This document shows, piece after piece, positions 48,400-57,636 of a stretch of 64,000 nt of DNA (the first letter of the stretch is position 1; the number at the start of each line of letters is the position of its first letter). The notes under the pieces were generated by a model. It was not told the DNA's origin. It worked only from the letters and a program-made list of their open reading frames with translations, and did not search any database. Origin of the DNA: a bacterium ADurb.Bin243 (lineage in GTDB: Bacteria; Muiribacteriota; UBA9980). The stretch spans positions 1-64,000 of the forward strand of contig MWBZ01000001.1 of assembly GCA_002069765.1 (NCBI GenBank), given 5' to 3'. Both the position numbers and the translations under genes were made by a program.

Positions 48400-48615
48400 T
48401 TTCGCCTGCACCCCGTTCGTTAAATATTTTGTTTTTCGATAAGGGAAGGCGAGGTGCCAAAGGCCCCTCCCTTCCCTTAAAATCCCTTCCAACCCCTGAT
48501 TTGCCTGACGCTTTATTTTTGATGATTGCCGGCTTTTCCGCTGGGACTTTAATTCAATTCAGTTATGCTCTTTTTGGTAATTGCCTCAAATTTCTCCGCT
48601 GCCTTCCGTTCAGTT

Positions 48616-48643
48616 GCAGACGCGCGCTTACGCGCGCGTCTGC
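48616..48643. other. Perfect 12-bp GC-rich hairpin
   Basis: GCAGACGCGCGC and GCGCGCGTCTGC surround a TTAC loop. It lies in the 980-bp intergenic stretch 48400-49380 just before two tandem structured repeats. No T-run follows. Confidence 0.6.
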
Positions 48644-48710
48644 GCAGCAATAATGGCTTGCTGGTAAGTCAGCATTATGGTTTTGTAGTAGGCTTTTGTG
48701 TTAACCAGCC

Positions 48711-48929
48711 TATAAAAAGAACTTTCAGGTTAAAATCCATTGTTTAAGTTGCTTTTAAGCTCGTAGCAGGGGCCAGACAAAATTTTTGAGGAGCGTTGCG
48801 GAGGCCCTGGAGCCCAGGATGGGCGGGAAGGGCCGAGCACGAGCGGCGAAAATCCCGGAGGGATTTTCGAACGAGTCTCCGAAAAAACTTGTCTGGCCCC
48901 CGCCCTACACTACCAGCTAAAATGCAAAA
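48711..48929. repeat. Tandem structured repeat, copy 1
   Basis: This 219-bp unit is repeated 246 bp further on. The ends of its core pair as a perfect 12-bp helix (GGGGCCAGACAA at 48769-48780, TTGTCTGGCCCC at 48889-48900). Inside are GGCCCT/AGGGCC enclosing GCCCA-GGA-TGGGC, and a hairpin GAAAATCCC-GGA-GGGATTTTC. Loops carry GGA. Differences from copy 2 are partly compensatory, suggesting a selected RNA structure or mobile structured element. Confidence 0.75.
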
Positions 48930-48956
48930 GCCCTTGCTTAAAAAACGATATATTTT

Positions 48957-49176
48957 TATAAAAAGAACTTTCAGATTAAAATCCATCATTTAAGTTGTTA
49001 TTAAGCTCGTAGCAGGGGCCAGAATAATTTTTGAAGGGGTGTAGCGGAAGCGCCGGAGCCCACGGAGGGGCGATAGGCGCTGAGCTCAAGCGGCGAAAAT
49101 CCCGGAGGGATTTTAGAACGCGTCCCCGAAAAAAATTATCTGGCCCCTGCCCTCCACTACCAGCTAAAATGCAAAA
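48957..49176. repeat. Tandem structured repeat, copy 2
   Basis: This 220-bp unit matches copy 1 in order and structure. The basal helix is GGGGCCAGA(A)TAATTTTT with AAAAAAATTATCTGGCCCC, one bulged A. The inner helix is AGCGCC/GGCGCT where copy 1 has GGCCCT/AGGGCC, so paired positions changed together. The GAAAATCCC-GGA-GGGATTTT hairpin and flanks (TATAAAAAGAACTTTCAG, CAGCTAAAATGCAAAA) are kept. Confidence 0.75.
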
Positions 49177-49380
49177 CTCTATCAGCTTAAAATTAAAAAG
49201 AACTATATAACGATATATTTAATCTTTTAATTTTATCATAAATATAGCCGTTATGTAAAGAAAAACTCTTTTATTCAATCACTTAACCGCCTTTTTTACC
49301 GGCATTGACTTATCTTCAATATTCTGTTAAAATCCCGATGTAAATTTTTAGTTTATACTTTTGCGGTAACGGAGGAATTA

Positions 49381-50241
49381 TTGTTTTATATTCTGATAGT
49401 CGTAATTATCGTATTATGGGCGGCGGGCCAGTCGGTTTTAAAGGCCGGCCTGGTAGATTCCACACCTGTAAGCTCGGCTATAATTAACGGCGCCTGCGGA
49501 TTGATAGCGGGAACGCCGTTTTTTTATTTTAATCCGCCCGATTTTACGGACTTCTGGACTTTTTTCCCGGTCTGCTCTTGGATCGCGCTATGCTATATTA
49601 CTTACTATTACGCCCTCAATATAGGCAATTTAGGCGCTGTAAGCTCACTTCTAAACACTTTTCCTTTATATACCGTTTTATTCGCGGTCATGATGCTCGG
49701 CGAAAAACTCATTTTAAGGCAATGGATAGCTATTTTTCTTATAGTAACCGGCGGAATTATAATCTCGATAAACTATGTCGAACCGGCCAAAGACGATAGC
49801 AAAAACGGCGGCGGCACGCTTAAAAAAATAGTTTTAAGCTTTATAGTAGTCTCAGCGGCCGCATGCATCGGCGTGGCCGATGCCGTAACCGTGCCGGTGG
49901 TCATCAATAAAGGACCCGCCACACATTTGATATATTTCTGGTCCTCGCAAATCATACTGGGATTAATCCTGAAACTTTGCTTCGAAAGAAAAAAATTCGA
50001 TTTTCAAAAACTTATTTCAAAATACGCTATCATCGGAACTTTTTTATTGAATTCCGGCGGGATTTGCTTCGCTTACTCCATGCAGCACGGACAGATCAGC
50101 ATAATCGAACCGCTGACTTCCACATATACCGTGCTTGTAGCTTTCATATCATGGAAATATTTCGGCGAAAAGTTCGACGCCTCAAAAATTGCCGCCATAG
50201 CCGTTATAGTCGCCGGAATTATAATGATCCTTAAATGGTAG
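49381..50241 (+). CDS. EamA/DMT-family transporter
   Basis: The 286-residue product starts at TTG after GGAGG. It has about ten membrane helices in two EamA halves (WAAGQSVLKAGL, then LNTFPLYTVLFAVMMLGEKL; second half IIEPLTSTYTVLVAFISWKYFGEKF). Family members move amino acids, nucleotide sugars or metabolites; the substrate is not predictable here. It stands alone on the plus strand and is followed by a terminator. Confidence 0.88.
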   Translation: MFYILIVVIIVLWAAGQSVLKAGLVDSTPVSSAIINGACGLIAGTPFFYFNPPDFTDFWTFFPVCSWIALCYITYYYALNIGNLGAVSSLLNTFPLYTVLFAVMMLGEKLILRQWIAIFLIVTGGIIISINYVEPAKDDSKNGGGTLKKIVLSFIVVSAAACIGVADAVTVPVVINKGPATHLIYFWSSQIILGLILKLCFERKKFDFQKLISKYAIIGTFLLNSGGICFAYSMQHGQISIIEPLTSTYTVLVAFISWKYFGEKFDASKIAAIAVIVAGIIMILKW

Positions 50242-50272
50242 TAATTACAAAAATATAAATTAAAATGCAAGA

Positions 50273-50308
50273 AAAAAACGCGCGGCCGTTAAGCTACGCG
50301 CGTTTTTT
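50273..50308. terminator. Bidirectional rho-independent terminator
   Basis: AAAAAACGCGCG and CGCGCGTTTTTT form a perfect stem with a 12-nt loop, between the convergent EamA and tpiA genes. Confidence 0.88.
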
Positions 50309-50346
50309 ATAGATCATCCATGCCCTATATCGGCTTTAATAAAATC

Positions 50347-51114
50347 TTATAAAACCGATTCGCATATTTTTATGAATTTAGCCGGATCCAGCGACGCGCC
50401 GCCTATTAAGGCGCCGTCTATGGTTTCGTCTTTCATGTATTCGGCTATATTTTCCGGTTTGACCGAACCGCCGTACTGCACGCGGACCTTTTCGGAAAGC
50501 GGCTTCGAATATATTTCCGACATGGTTTTTCTGATAAAATTAACCACGTCCACCGCGTCTTTTGAAGTGGCGTTCTTTCCCGTGCCGATGGCCCATATAG
50601 GCTCATAAGCTATCACTATCTTTTCGGCGTCGGCTTCGCCGATGCCCGCGAAATCGGCTTTTAACTGGCCGAGTATCTTGGATTCGGTTTTACCGGCTTC
50701 GCGCTCTTCTATAGTTTCTCCAACGCATAAAATCGGGACCATGTCGTTCGCGAGGACGAATTTGAGTTTTTTATTGACCGATTCGTCGGTTTCGTTGTAA
50801 TAGGCGCGCCTTTCAGAGTGGCCTATTATGACGTATTTAACGCCGAATTCAAGAAGCATCGCGGGAGCGATTTCGCCTGTAAACGCGCCTTCTTTTTCAA
50901 AATTCATGTTCTGCGCACCCAGAGAAAAACACGTTCCGGCGAGCTTTTCAGCCGCTTTAAATAAAGACGTGTACGGCGGGCATATTACCGCTTCCACCTT
51001 ATTTTTATCGAAAGCCTTGAAATTGGTTTTGAATTCGTCTATGAACTTAGCCGTTTCGCCGAAAGTTTTATACATCTTCCAGTTGGCCGCGAATATTGGC
51101 ATTCTTTTGCGCAT
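50347..51114 (-). CDS. tpiA: Triosephosphate isomerase
   Basis: It interconverts dihydroxyacetone phosphate and glyceraldehyde 3-phosphate. The 255-residue length is standard. Catalytic residues are visible: Lys in AANWKMYKT, His in IIGHSERR, Glu in VIAYEPIWAIGTG, and the phosphate loop YGGSVKPEN. The start at 51114 has AAAGGTGA 9 nt upstream. Third gene of gap-pgk-tpiA. Confidence 0.96.
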   Translation of the reverse strand: MRKRMPIFAANWKMYKTFGETAKFIDEFKTNFKAFDKNKVEAVICPPYTSLFKAAEKLAGTCFSLGAQNMNFEKEGAFTGEIAPAMLLEFGVKYVIIGHSERRAYYNETDESVNKKLKFVLANDMVPILCVGETIEEREAGKTESKILGQLKADFAGIGEADAEKIVIAYEPIWAIGTGKNATSKDAVDVVNFIRKTMSEIYSKPLSEKVRVQYGGSVKPENIAEYMKDETIDGALIGGASLDPAKFIKICESVL

Positions 51115-51165
51115 ATATATTTATCACCTTTCATTGATTAATTAACGAAATTATCCGCCGTCCGA

Positions 51166-52392
51166 TTAATGGCAAGAGCCCGAGCAGGAGCATGAACCGC
51201 AGGAAGACCTTTCGGTAAGGGCCGCTACGCCGGGAAGGATTTTACCTTCCATAAATTCCAGCGACGCGCCGCCGCCCGTGGATACGTGCGTCATTTTGTC
51301 GGCCACGCCGGCTTTTTCAACCGCCGCTACCGAATCTCCGCCGCCGACTATCGTCGTGGCTTTCATTCCCGCCAGAAGTTTCGCTACGTCGAAAGTGCCT
51401 TTGGCGAACTTATTGACTTCGAAAACGCCCATGGGGCCGTTCCAGATGATAGTTTTAGCGTCCTTTAAAACGCTCATAAAATGCTCGATAGATTTCGGGC
51501 CTATATCATAACCCGCCATGTCGGCCGGTATCGAATTGATATCTACTATCTTTTCGGGCGATTCTTCCTTCATTTCAGCCGCTATAACCGCGTCGGTAGG
51601 AAGGACTATTTCTTTTTTCAATTCTTTCGCCTTTTTGAGGATTTCCTTAGCCACTTCGAGTTTGTCGTCTTCGACGAGGGATTTGCCGACGGCCACGCCC
51701 TGCGCCTTAAGGAACGTGAACGCCATGCCGCCGCCTATGATAAGCTTATCTACTATTTTTAAGAGGTTTTCGAGGACTTCGATCTTCGACGACACTTTGG
51801 CGCCGCCTATTAGAGCGTAGAAAGGCCTTTCGGGGTTCGAAAGCGCCTTGCCTATTATGGCGATTTCTTTTTCCATTAAAAAGCCGGCTATGGCGGGGCT
51901 CAGGAATTTCGTAACGCCTTCGGTGGATGCGTGCGCGCGGTGGGCCGTTCCGAAAGCGTCGTTGACGTATATATCGCCCCATGCGGCGAGTTTTTTGGCG
52001 AATTCGGGATCGTTGCCCTCTTCGCCTTTATGGAACCTTAAATTTTCGAGAAGCAATATCTCTCCGGCGTTAAGGGAATCTACCATTTTTTTGACTTCTT
52101 CGCCCACGCAGTCGGGAGCGAATTTGACCGTTACTCCGGGAAGAAGCTCGCCCAGACGGTCGGCCGCGGGTTTCAATGAAAACTGCGGATCCGGAGCTCC
52201 CTTTGCTTTTCCGAGATGCGACATTAAAATAACGCGGGCGCGAGATTCGAGAAGGTTTTTAATGGTGGGCAATGTGGCTCTTATTCTGGTATCGTCGGTT
52301 ATTTTTCCGTTTTTTATGGGCACGTTGAAATCCACTCTGACAAGGGCTCTGGCTCCGTTAAAATCGATGTCTCTAACCGTGAACTTATTCAT
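51166..52392 (-). CDS. pgk: Phosphoglycerate kinase with a Cys/His-rich C-terminal tail
   Basis: It transfers the phosphate of 1,3-bisphosphoglycerate to ADP. Typical motifs are [48 protein letters not shown] and [10 protein letters not shown]. The 408-residue product carries an added tail after the normal end (VAALTERSS): [11 protein letters not shown], four Cys and one His in 11 residues. Such a tail is not part of the canonical enzyme and might bind metal. It lies 107 bp after gap. Confidence 0.95.
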   Translation of the reverse strand: MNKFTVRDIDFNGARALVRVDFNVPIKNGKITDDTRIRATLPTIKNLLESRARVILMSHLGKAKGAPDPQFSLKPAADRLGELLPGVTVKFAPDCVGEEVKKMVDSLNAGEILLLENLRFHKGEEGNDPEFAKKLAAWGDIYVNDAFGTAHRAHASTEGVTKFLSPAIAGFLMEKEIAIIGKALSNPERPFYALIGGAKVSSKIEVLENLLKIVDKLIIGGGMAFTFLKAQGVAVGKSLVEDDKLEVAKEILKKAKELKKEIVLPTDAVIAAEMKEESPEKIVDINSIPADMAGYDIGPKSIEHFMSVLKDAKTIIWNGPMGVFEVNKFAKGTFDVAKLLAGMKATTIVGGGDSVAAVEKAGVADKMTHVSTGGGASLEFMEGKILPGVAALTERSSCGSCSCSGSCH

Positions 52393-52451
52393 TCTTTTTT
52401 ACCTCGCTTTTATTTAGTGAATAATTTTATTTTCCAGGCAAATTAAAGAAG

Positions 52452-52481
52452 AAAAGCAGAGGGCGTCGCGCCTCTGCTTTT
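52452..52481 (-). terminator. Hairpin between gap and pgk, possible partial terminator
   Basis: AAAAGCAGAGG and CCTCTGCTTTT pair around a GC-rich 8-base loop. The T-run on the minus strand is interrupted (TTTTCTTCTTT), so it could lower downstream transcription or stabilise the gap message rather than stop it fully. Confidence 0.6.
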
Positions 52482-52499
52482 ATAAACCTTTAATTTATG

Positions 52500-53618
<1,119 letters not shown>

Positions 53619-53720
53619 CTACATACTACATTGTAAATTGATTAACTTACAGGTTATACTTCAAACTCTATTTAACTATAATTTTAATTTATCAATCCGT
53701 TAATTCAACCGATATTTATA

Positions 53721-53752
53721 CGGAAAAGGCAGGTTTTAAACCTGCCTTTCCG
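53721..53752 (-). terminator. Hairpin terminator after rpsA
   Basis: CGGAAA(A)GGCAGGTTT and AAACCTGCCTTTCCG form a long stem 14 bp past the rpsA stop. The T-run is short, so termination may be moderate. Confidence 0.7.
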
Positions 53753-53765
53753 ATTTATTCAAGGT

Positions 53766-56078
53766 TTATTTCTGATTGAGCGAGCCGAGTTTTTCTTTCC
53801 ATTCCGGAGTGTCGTCGTCTCCGTCGTTATCGTTTTCTTTATTTATTTTATTCACGAGGTCTTTATCTTTTGATGAAGACGATGAATGGTGGCTCGAAGC
53901 CGGCGACGAAGACGAAGATGAGGCGACGGCGTTGGTGCGCATCGAAAGCTTGATCTTGCGTTCGTTCATATTCACTTCGATGACTTTTACTTTAACCTGC
54001 TGGCCGGCTTTTACAACGTTTTCGACTTTGTCCACGCGTTCGTCGGCGAGCTGGGATATGTGAATAAGGCCTTCTATGCCGTCGTCGAATTCAATGAAAG
54101 CACCGTATTCCTGTATGCTTTTCACTTTGCCGTCGAGCATTTCGCCGCTGTCCATTTTTTCTTTGTAAGCTATGAGAGGATCCTGGGCGAGCTGTTTTAC
54201 GCCGAGGCTCATTTTTCTGTTGTCTTTATCTATGTTAAGCACGAGAACTTTTATAGTTTCGCCTTCTTTTAACACTTCGGAAGGATCGGAATATTTTTTG
54301 TTCCATGCGAGGTCCGATGTGTGCAGCAGGCCTTCTACGCCTTCTTCCACTTCTACGAAAGCGCCGAACGAAGCGAAATGCGTAATTTTACCTTCGACGG
54401 TGGCGCCTATCGGGAAACGGGTTTCGATATCGCTCCACGGGTCTTTAGTTAAATGCTTGTAGCTTAAAGCTATTTTCTTTTCGGCGGGATTGATTTCGAT
54501 TATTTTAACTTTGACCGGATCGCCGGTTTTCAGCATTTCGTTTGCGTGGTTGAGGCGTTTTGTCCAGGAAAGGTCGGAAATGTGGATAAGGCCTTCTATG
54601 CCTTCTTCGAGCTCTACGAAAGCGCCGAATTTTTTAACGTTTGTGACTTTTCCTTCGACTATCTGTTCGACTTTGAATTTAGATTCGACCATGGTCCACG
54701 GATCTACGTGCGTCTGCTTGATGCCCAGGTTGATTTTTTTGGTTTCGAGGTCGAGTTTTAAAACTTTGACTTCGATGCTGTCGCCGACTTTTAAAAGTTC
54801 CGACGGATGGTTGATTTTCTTTGTCCATGATATGTTGGATATGTGAATAAAGCCTTCTATGCCGTCTTCTAATTCTACGAACACGCCGTAGTTGAGAATG
54901 GATTTGATTTTGCCGTTGGTAATAGTGTTTTCAGGATAAGTTTCGGTGACTTTTTCCCAGGGATCTTTCGTAACCTGTTTGATGCCGAGTTTTATCTTTT
55001 TGATTTCGAGGTTGACGTCTATTACTTTGGCTTTTATCTTCTGGCCGGATTTGAAATCGTTAGGCCTGGTTCTTCCGGACCATGAAAGATCTGAAACGTG
55101 GATAAGGCCGTCTACGCCGGGTTCTAATGTAGCGAATACGCCGTAATCGGCTATATTTTTTACCGTGCATTCATAGATTTCGCCGACTTTATATTTGTCG
55201 CCGACTTCTTCCCACGGGTTCTTCGAAAGCTGTTTCAGGCCGAGGCTTATCTTTTTGGTCTTGCGGTCGAGTTTTAAAACTTTGCATGTTATCTGGCTTC
55301 CGATCGATGAAACGACGTCGGCGGGATTTGAAACGTGGCCGTATGACATATCGGTGATATGCAGAAGGCCGTCGATGCCGCCGATATCGATGAACGCGCC
55401 GTATTCGGTAAAGCTTTTAACGGTGCCCGCAACGGTGCTGCCTTCCTGAAGCGTCGAAAATATTTTATCGAGTTTTATGTTTTCTTCGGCTTCTACGAGG
55501 GCTTTGCGCGAAAGTATTATATTGTTGCGTTTTTTATTGACTTCGAGTATTTTGAAATCATAGGAATTGCCGATGTAGTCCGAGGGCTTGCTGTCTTTTC
55601 TGTCGAGGAGCTGCGAGCTCGGAACGAAACAGCGGACGCCTTTGTAATAAGCTTCGTAGCCGCCTTTGGTGGCTTTGATGACTTTAGCTTTTATGGGTTT
55701 GTCCGCGGCCTGGTTGTTCATTATATCGTCCCAGGCAAATTTTGCGTCAGCGCGTTTTTTGCTCAATATGAGATCGCCGTTTTTATCTTCGGGCTTTAAA
55801 ACCATTACAGATACTTTCGAGCCGACTTCAGGCTGCTCTCCGGCATCGGTAAATTCTTCTATGGCTATAAGGCCTTCTGATTTATGGCCGACGTTCACAT
55901 ATACGGTGTCGCTGGTAACTTTTATAACCGTGCCGCTTACGACGTTGCCGCGCGATATTGCCGCGCTTTTTCCGTCCGCAGCCGCAGCCGCGTCCATAGA
56001 CGCTATTACCTGATCCATCGTTAAATCGTTGTGCGCTTCATTTTTTTTGTTGTTTGTTCCGTTACCTGTTGTTTCCAT
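53766..56078 (-). CDS. rpsA: Ribosomal protein S1 with eight S1 repeats
   Basis: It brings mRNA to the 30S subunit. ATG at 56078 has GAGGAG 8 nt upstream. The 770-residue product is longer than the six-repeat E. coli protein (557). Eight OB-fold repeats can be counted, starting at GNVVSGTVIKV, ADKPIKAKVIKA, GSTVAGTVKSF, GEIYECTVKNI, ENTITNGKIKS, EQIVEGKVTNV, GATVEGKITHF and GEMLDGKVKSI. Repeats 3-8 have the usual GLIHISDLSW-type ending. The C-terminus is a Ser-rich then acidic tail. Confidence 0.93.
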   Translation of the reverse strand: METTGNGTNNKKNEAHNDLTMDQVIASMDAAAAADGKSAAISRGNVVSGTVIKVTSDTVYVNVGHKSEGLIAIEEFTDAGEQPEVGSKVSVMVLKPEDKNGDLILSKKRADAKFAWDDIMNNQAADKPIKAKVIKATKGGYEAYYKGVRCFVPSSQLLDRKDSKPSDYIGNSYDFKILEVNKKRNNIILSRKALVEAEENIKLDKIFSTLQEGSTVAGTVKSFTEYGAFIDIGGIDGLLHITDMSYGHVSNPADVVSSIGSQITCKVLKLDRKTKKISLGLKQLSKNPWEEVGDKYKVGEIYECTVKNIADYGVFATLEPGVDGLIHVSDLSWSGRTRPNDFKSGQKIKAKVIDVNLEIKKIKLGIKQVTKDPWEKVTETYPENTITNGKIKSILNYGVFVELEDGIEGFIHISNISWTKKINHPSELLKVGDSIEVKVLKLDLETKKINLGIKQTHVDPWTMVESKFKVEQIVEGKVTNVKKFGAFVELEEGIEGLIHISDLSWTKRLNHANEMLKTGDPVKVKIIEINPAEKKIALSYKHLTKDPWSDIETRFPIGATVEGKITHFASFGAFVEVEEGVEGLLHTSDLAWNKKYSDPSEVLKEGETIKVLVLNIDKDNRKMSLGVKQLAQDPLIAYKEKMDSGEMLDGKVKSIQEYGAFIEFDDGIEGLIHISQLADERVDKVENVVKAGQQVKVKVIEVNMNERKIKLSMRTNAVASSSSSSPASSHHSSSSSKDKDLVNKINKENDNDGDDDTPEWKEKLGSLNQK

Positions 56079-56228
56079 CAATTTCACTCCTCGTATTGCC
56101 CGAATTAATATAATGTCCGCAGGCAAAAAAACCTGACAGACGCCCTGATTGAAAGGGTTAAAAGTACGCCGGCTTTTCTTATTACAATAATCATAAAAAA
56201 TATAATAATAAGTTTTTATTTTTGAGAT

Positions 56229-56257
56229 ATTATATCATAAAATAGACGATTTGTCAA
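56229..56257 (-). promoter_or_regulatory. Consensus promoter of rpsA
   Basis: On the minus strand TTGACA, 17 bp and TATAAT are perfect consensus; the leader to the start codon is about 145 nt. The rest of 56079-56410 is AT-rich with nothing else recognised. Confidence 0.85.
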
Positions 56258-56410
56258 TTTAATATTTCGCGCCAGCCTGTAATTGACCCGCGCGAATCAT
56301 CATTTCGAGCTTATTTATTTTAATTTTAGGGTGATCATATACTTAAAACCTTATAAAATATAAGGATAACTAAGCCCGTAAAAAAATAAAAAAATATTTT
56401 AAAATAAATA

Positions 56411-56439
56411 TTGACATATTAAAAGCGATGTGTTATCAT
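56411..56439 (+). promoter_or_regulatory. Promoter of the large structured RNA
   Basis: TTGACA (56411-56416), exactly 17 bp, then TATCAT (56434-56439). A start about 7 nt downstream would place the first nucleotide at or near 56446, where the 15-bp terminal helix begins. Confidence 0.8.
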
Positions 56440-57171
56440 TACAAAGCTTTGAACATTTAATAGTGTTCAGTTTGACAAGTGAATAGCTCCGACAGTAATC
56501 TGCTTCACGGCAGGTTGACGAAAGGACAAAAAACCTAAAAGGGCCAGTGACCTTCGCTTGCGGAGGAAAACTGATTCCGCGGATGAAAAGCTTTAAGGCA
56601 CAGAATCATAAGTAAGGAAAATCCGGCGCGAGCCGAGTTGTACGCTTACGGTTCAAAGTGCGAAAGAGCATCGTAGGCGAAGGCCAAACAGCTTCGCGGA
56701 GGGGAGAGCCCTAAAAGGTAAAACTACTAAGATGGCACGGCGCGTTAATAAGCGGTTAATCATATCGCTATTGCGCGAAGCGGGCGCGATGGATAAAAGC
56801 CATGAAAAACAGTTCGACGAAATTTCACCGGTCTCCGGAGTAAGACTCGTTCGGATCTGAAGTTTAAGATGGCAGCTGAAATCGAGAGGTTTCAAGGCTT
56901 TCGCGGACGATAAAAGCCATGAAAGTAAAGCTCAAGCATGCAGCGCATGAAACACTGCGCAAGATTTTTCGGGGTGCGAAAACCGTTAAGAGGTTTAGAA
57001 AACCTGAAAACGGAAGGCCGCGCTGAGGCAAGGCGCGGAACTACTCGAAACTTTTTATTACATGGAAGAGCGAAAAACCGTGAAGAAGGAAGCAAACGTT
57101 CCCGCGAAAGAAATGCGGGCGAGAAAACCGAATAGTTAATTCTGTTCAATAAAGTTTTCTACAGCCGGCGC

Positions 57172-57312
57172 ATGCAGGCAGGTAAAAAGGTCGTTACTGA
57201 TTTTTTTGCTCCTGTGGCGGCGGAGGAAGTTAAAGGGATTTTCATTTATGAGAATACGCGTTTGCGGTTTGTGCTTGATTACTTAAAAGCAGGCGAAATG
57301 CTAAGAGAGTGA
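57172..57312 (+). CDS. Possible 46-residue ORF inside the large RNA
   Basis: This frame (MQAGKKVVTDFF, then KGIFIYENTRLRFVLDYLKA) has protein-like composition, unlike the flanking RNA, and remains open 12 codons upstream of the ATG. No ribosome site is seen. It could be a remnant of an inserted gene, an RNA-embedded small protein, or chance. A weak resemblance to the end of PUR-type domains is not enough for a name. Confidence 0.25.
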   Translation: MQAGKKVVTDFFAPVAAEEVKGIFIYENTRLRFVLDYLKAGEMLRE

Positions 57313-57592
57313 TAGTTAAACATTTTTTACTAAATGTTTTAATTGGTGCGTTCAGCGAATACCGAAAGGCCCAAAACGGCGTATCGGGGAGGGTTAAACC
57401 AATAAGATCCTAGCCGGGCGCAAGAAGAACTCTGAAAGCCTGAGTAACTGCATATAAGTGAGGTTTTCCCCGGAGACGGGCGAATTTCCTAAAAGTTTCA
57501 TACTAAATACTTCAAGACGGCAAAATTCACTTGAGCGGCTCATATTTAAATGTTCAAAGCACCTATATGAAACCAAACGATTCATAAATAAA

Positions 57593-57618
57593 AACCACCG
57601 TTTACCGGTGGTTTTTTT
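57593..57618. terminator. Bidirectional rho-independent terminator
   Basis: AACCACCG and CGGTGGTT form an 8-bp stem with a 5-nt loop and T-runs on both strands. It ends the large RNA and the convergent MBL-fold gene. Confidence 0.88.
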
Positions 57619-57636
57619 ATTTTAAACTGTTCCGGT

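Larger units (their letters stand above)
56446..57618 (+). ncRNA. Large structured noncoding RNA (~1.17 kb), unassigned family
   Basis: No long protein frame fits 56446-57618, yet it has a consensus promoter at its 5' end and an intrinsic terminator at its 3' end. The first 15 nt (56446-56460) are perfectly complementary to 57546-57560, and CAAGTGAAT (56476-56484) to ATTCACTTG (57525-57533), nested inside. Two modules share TAAGATGGCA (56728, 56865) and GATAAAAGCCATGAAA (56792, 56909), whose ATGGC and GCCAT can pair. Many local hairpins occur, for example TTTTCG/CGAAAA, CCGCGC/GCGCGG, CCCGC/GCGGG and the nested CCGTT-AGGTTT/AAACCT-AACGG near 56983-57013. A-rich GAAA-type loops resemble big structured RNAs. 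RNase P, tmRNA, SRP and rRNA signatures are absent. In style it recalls ornate RNAs such as OLE, GOLLD or ROOL, but no family could be assigned. Confidence 0.82.

Noticed and set aside
48429-48653. Plus-strand ORF upstream of the pseudouridine synthase
   Set aside because: It has no ribosome site and unlikely composition, and it runs through the perfect hairpin.
48711-49176. CRISPR array
   Set aside because: There are only two long repeats with no short regular spacers and no cas genes.
56628-56655. Group II intron domain V-like segment (GAGCCG...CGGTTC)
   Set aside because: It is shorter than the 34-nt domain V, lacks the proper tetraloop and bulge, and no GUGYG 5' end or reverse transcriptase is seen.
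56938-57135. Basic 65-residue ORF and antisense ORFs over the large RNA
   Set aside because: They are typical chance frames of structured RNA: no ribosome sites, arginine-rich composition, and conflict with the paired segments.
56446-57618. RNase P RNA, tmRNA or SRP RNA identity for the large RNA
   Set aside because: A GAGGAAA and an ACAGAA string occur, but only about 40 nt apart rather than at the two ends of an RNase P RNA. No tRNA-like 3' end or tag frame of tmRNA is present, and the length is far too great for SRP RNA.
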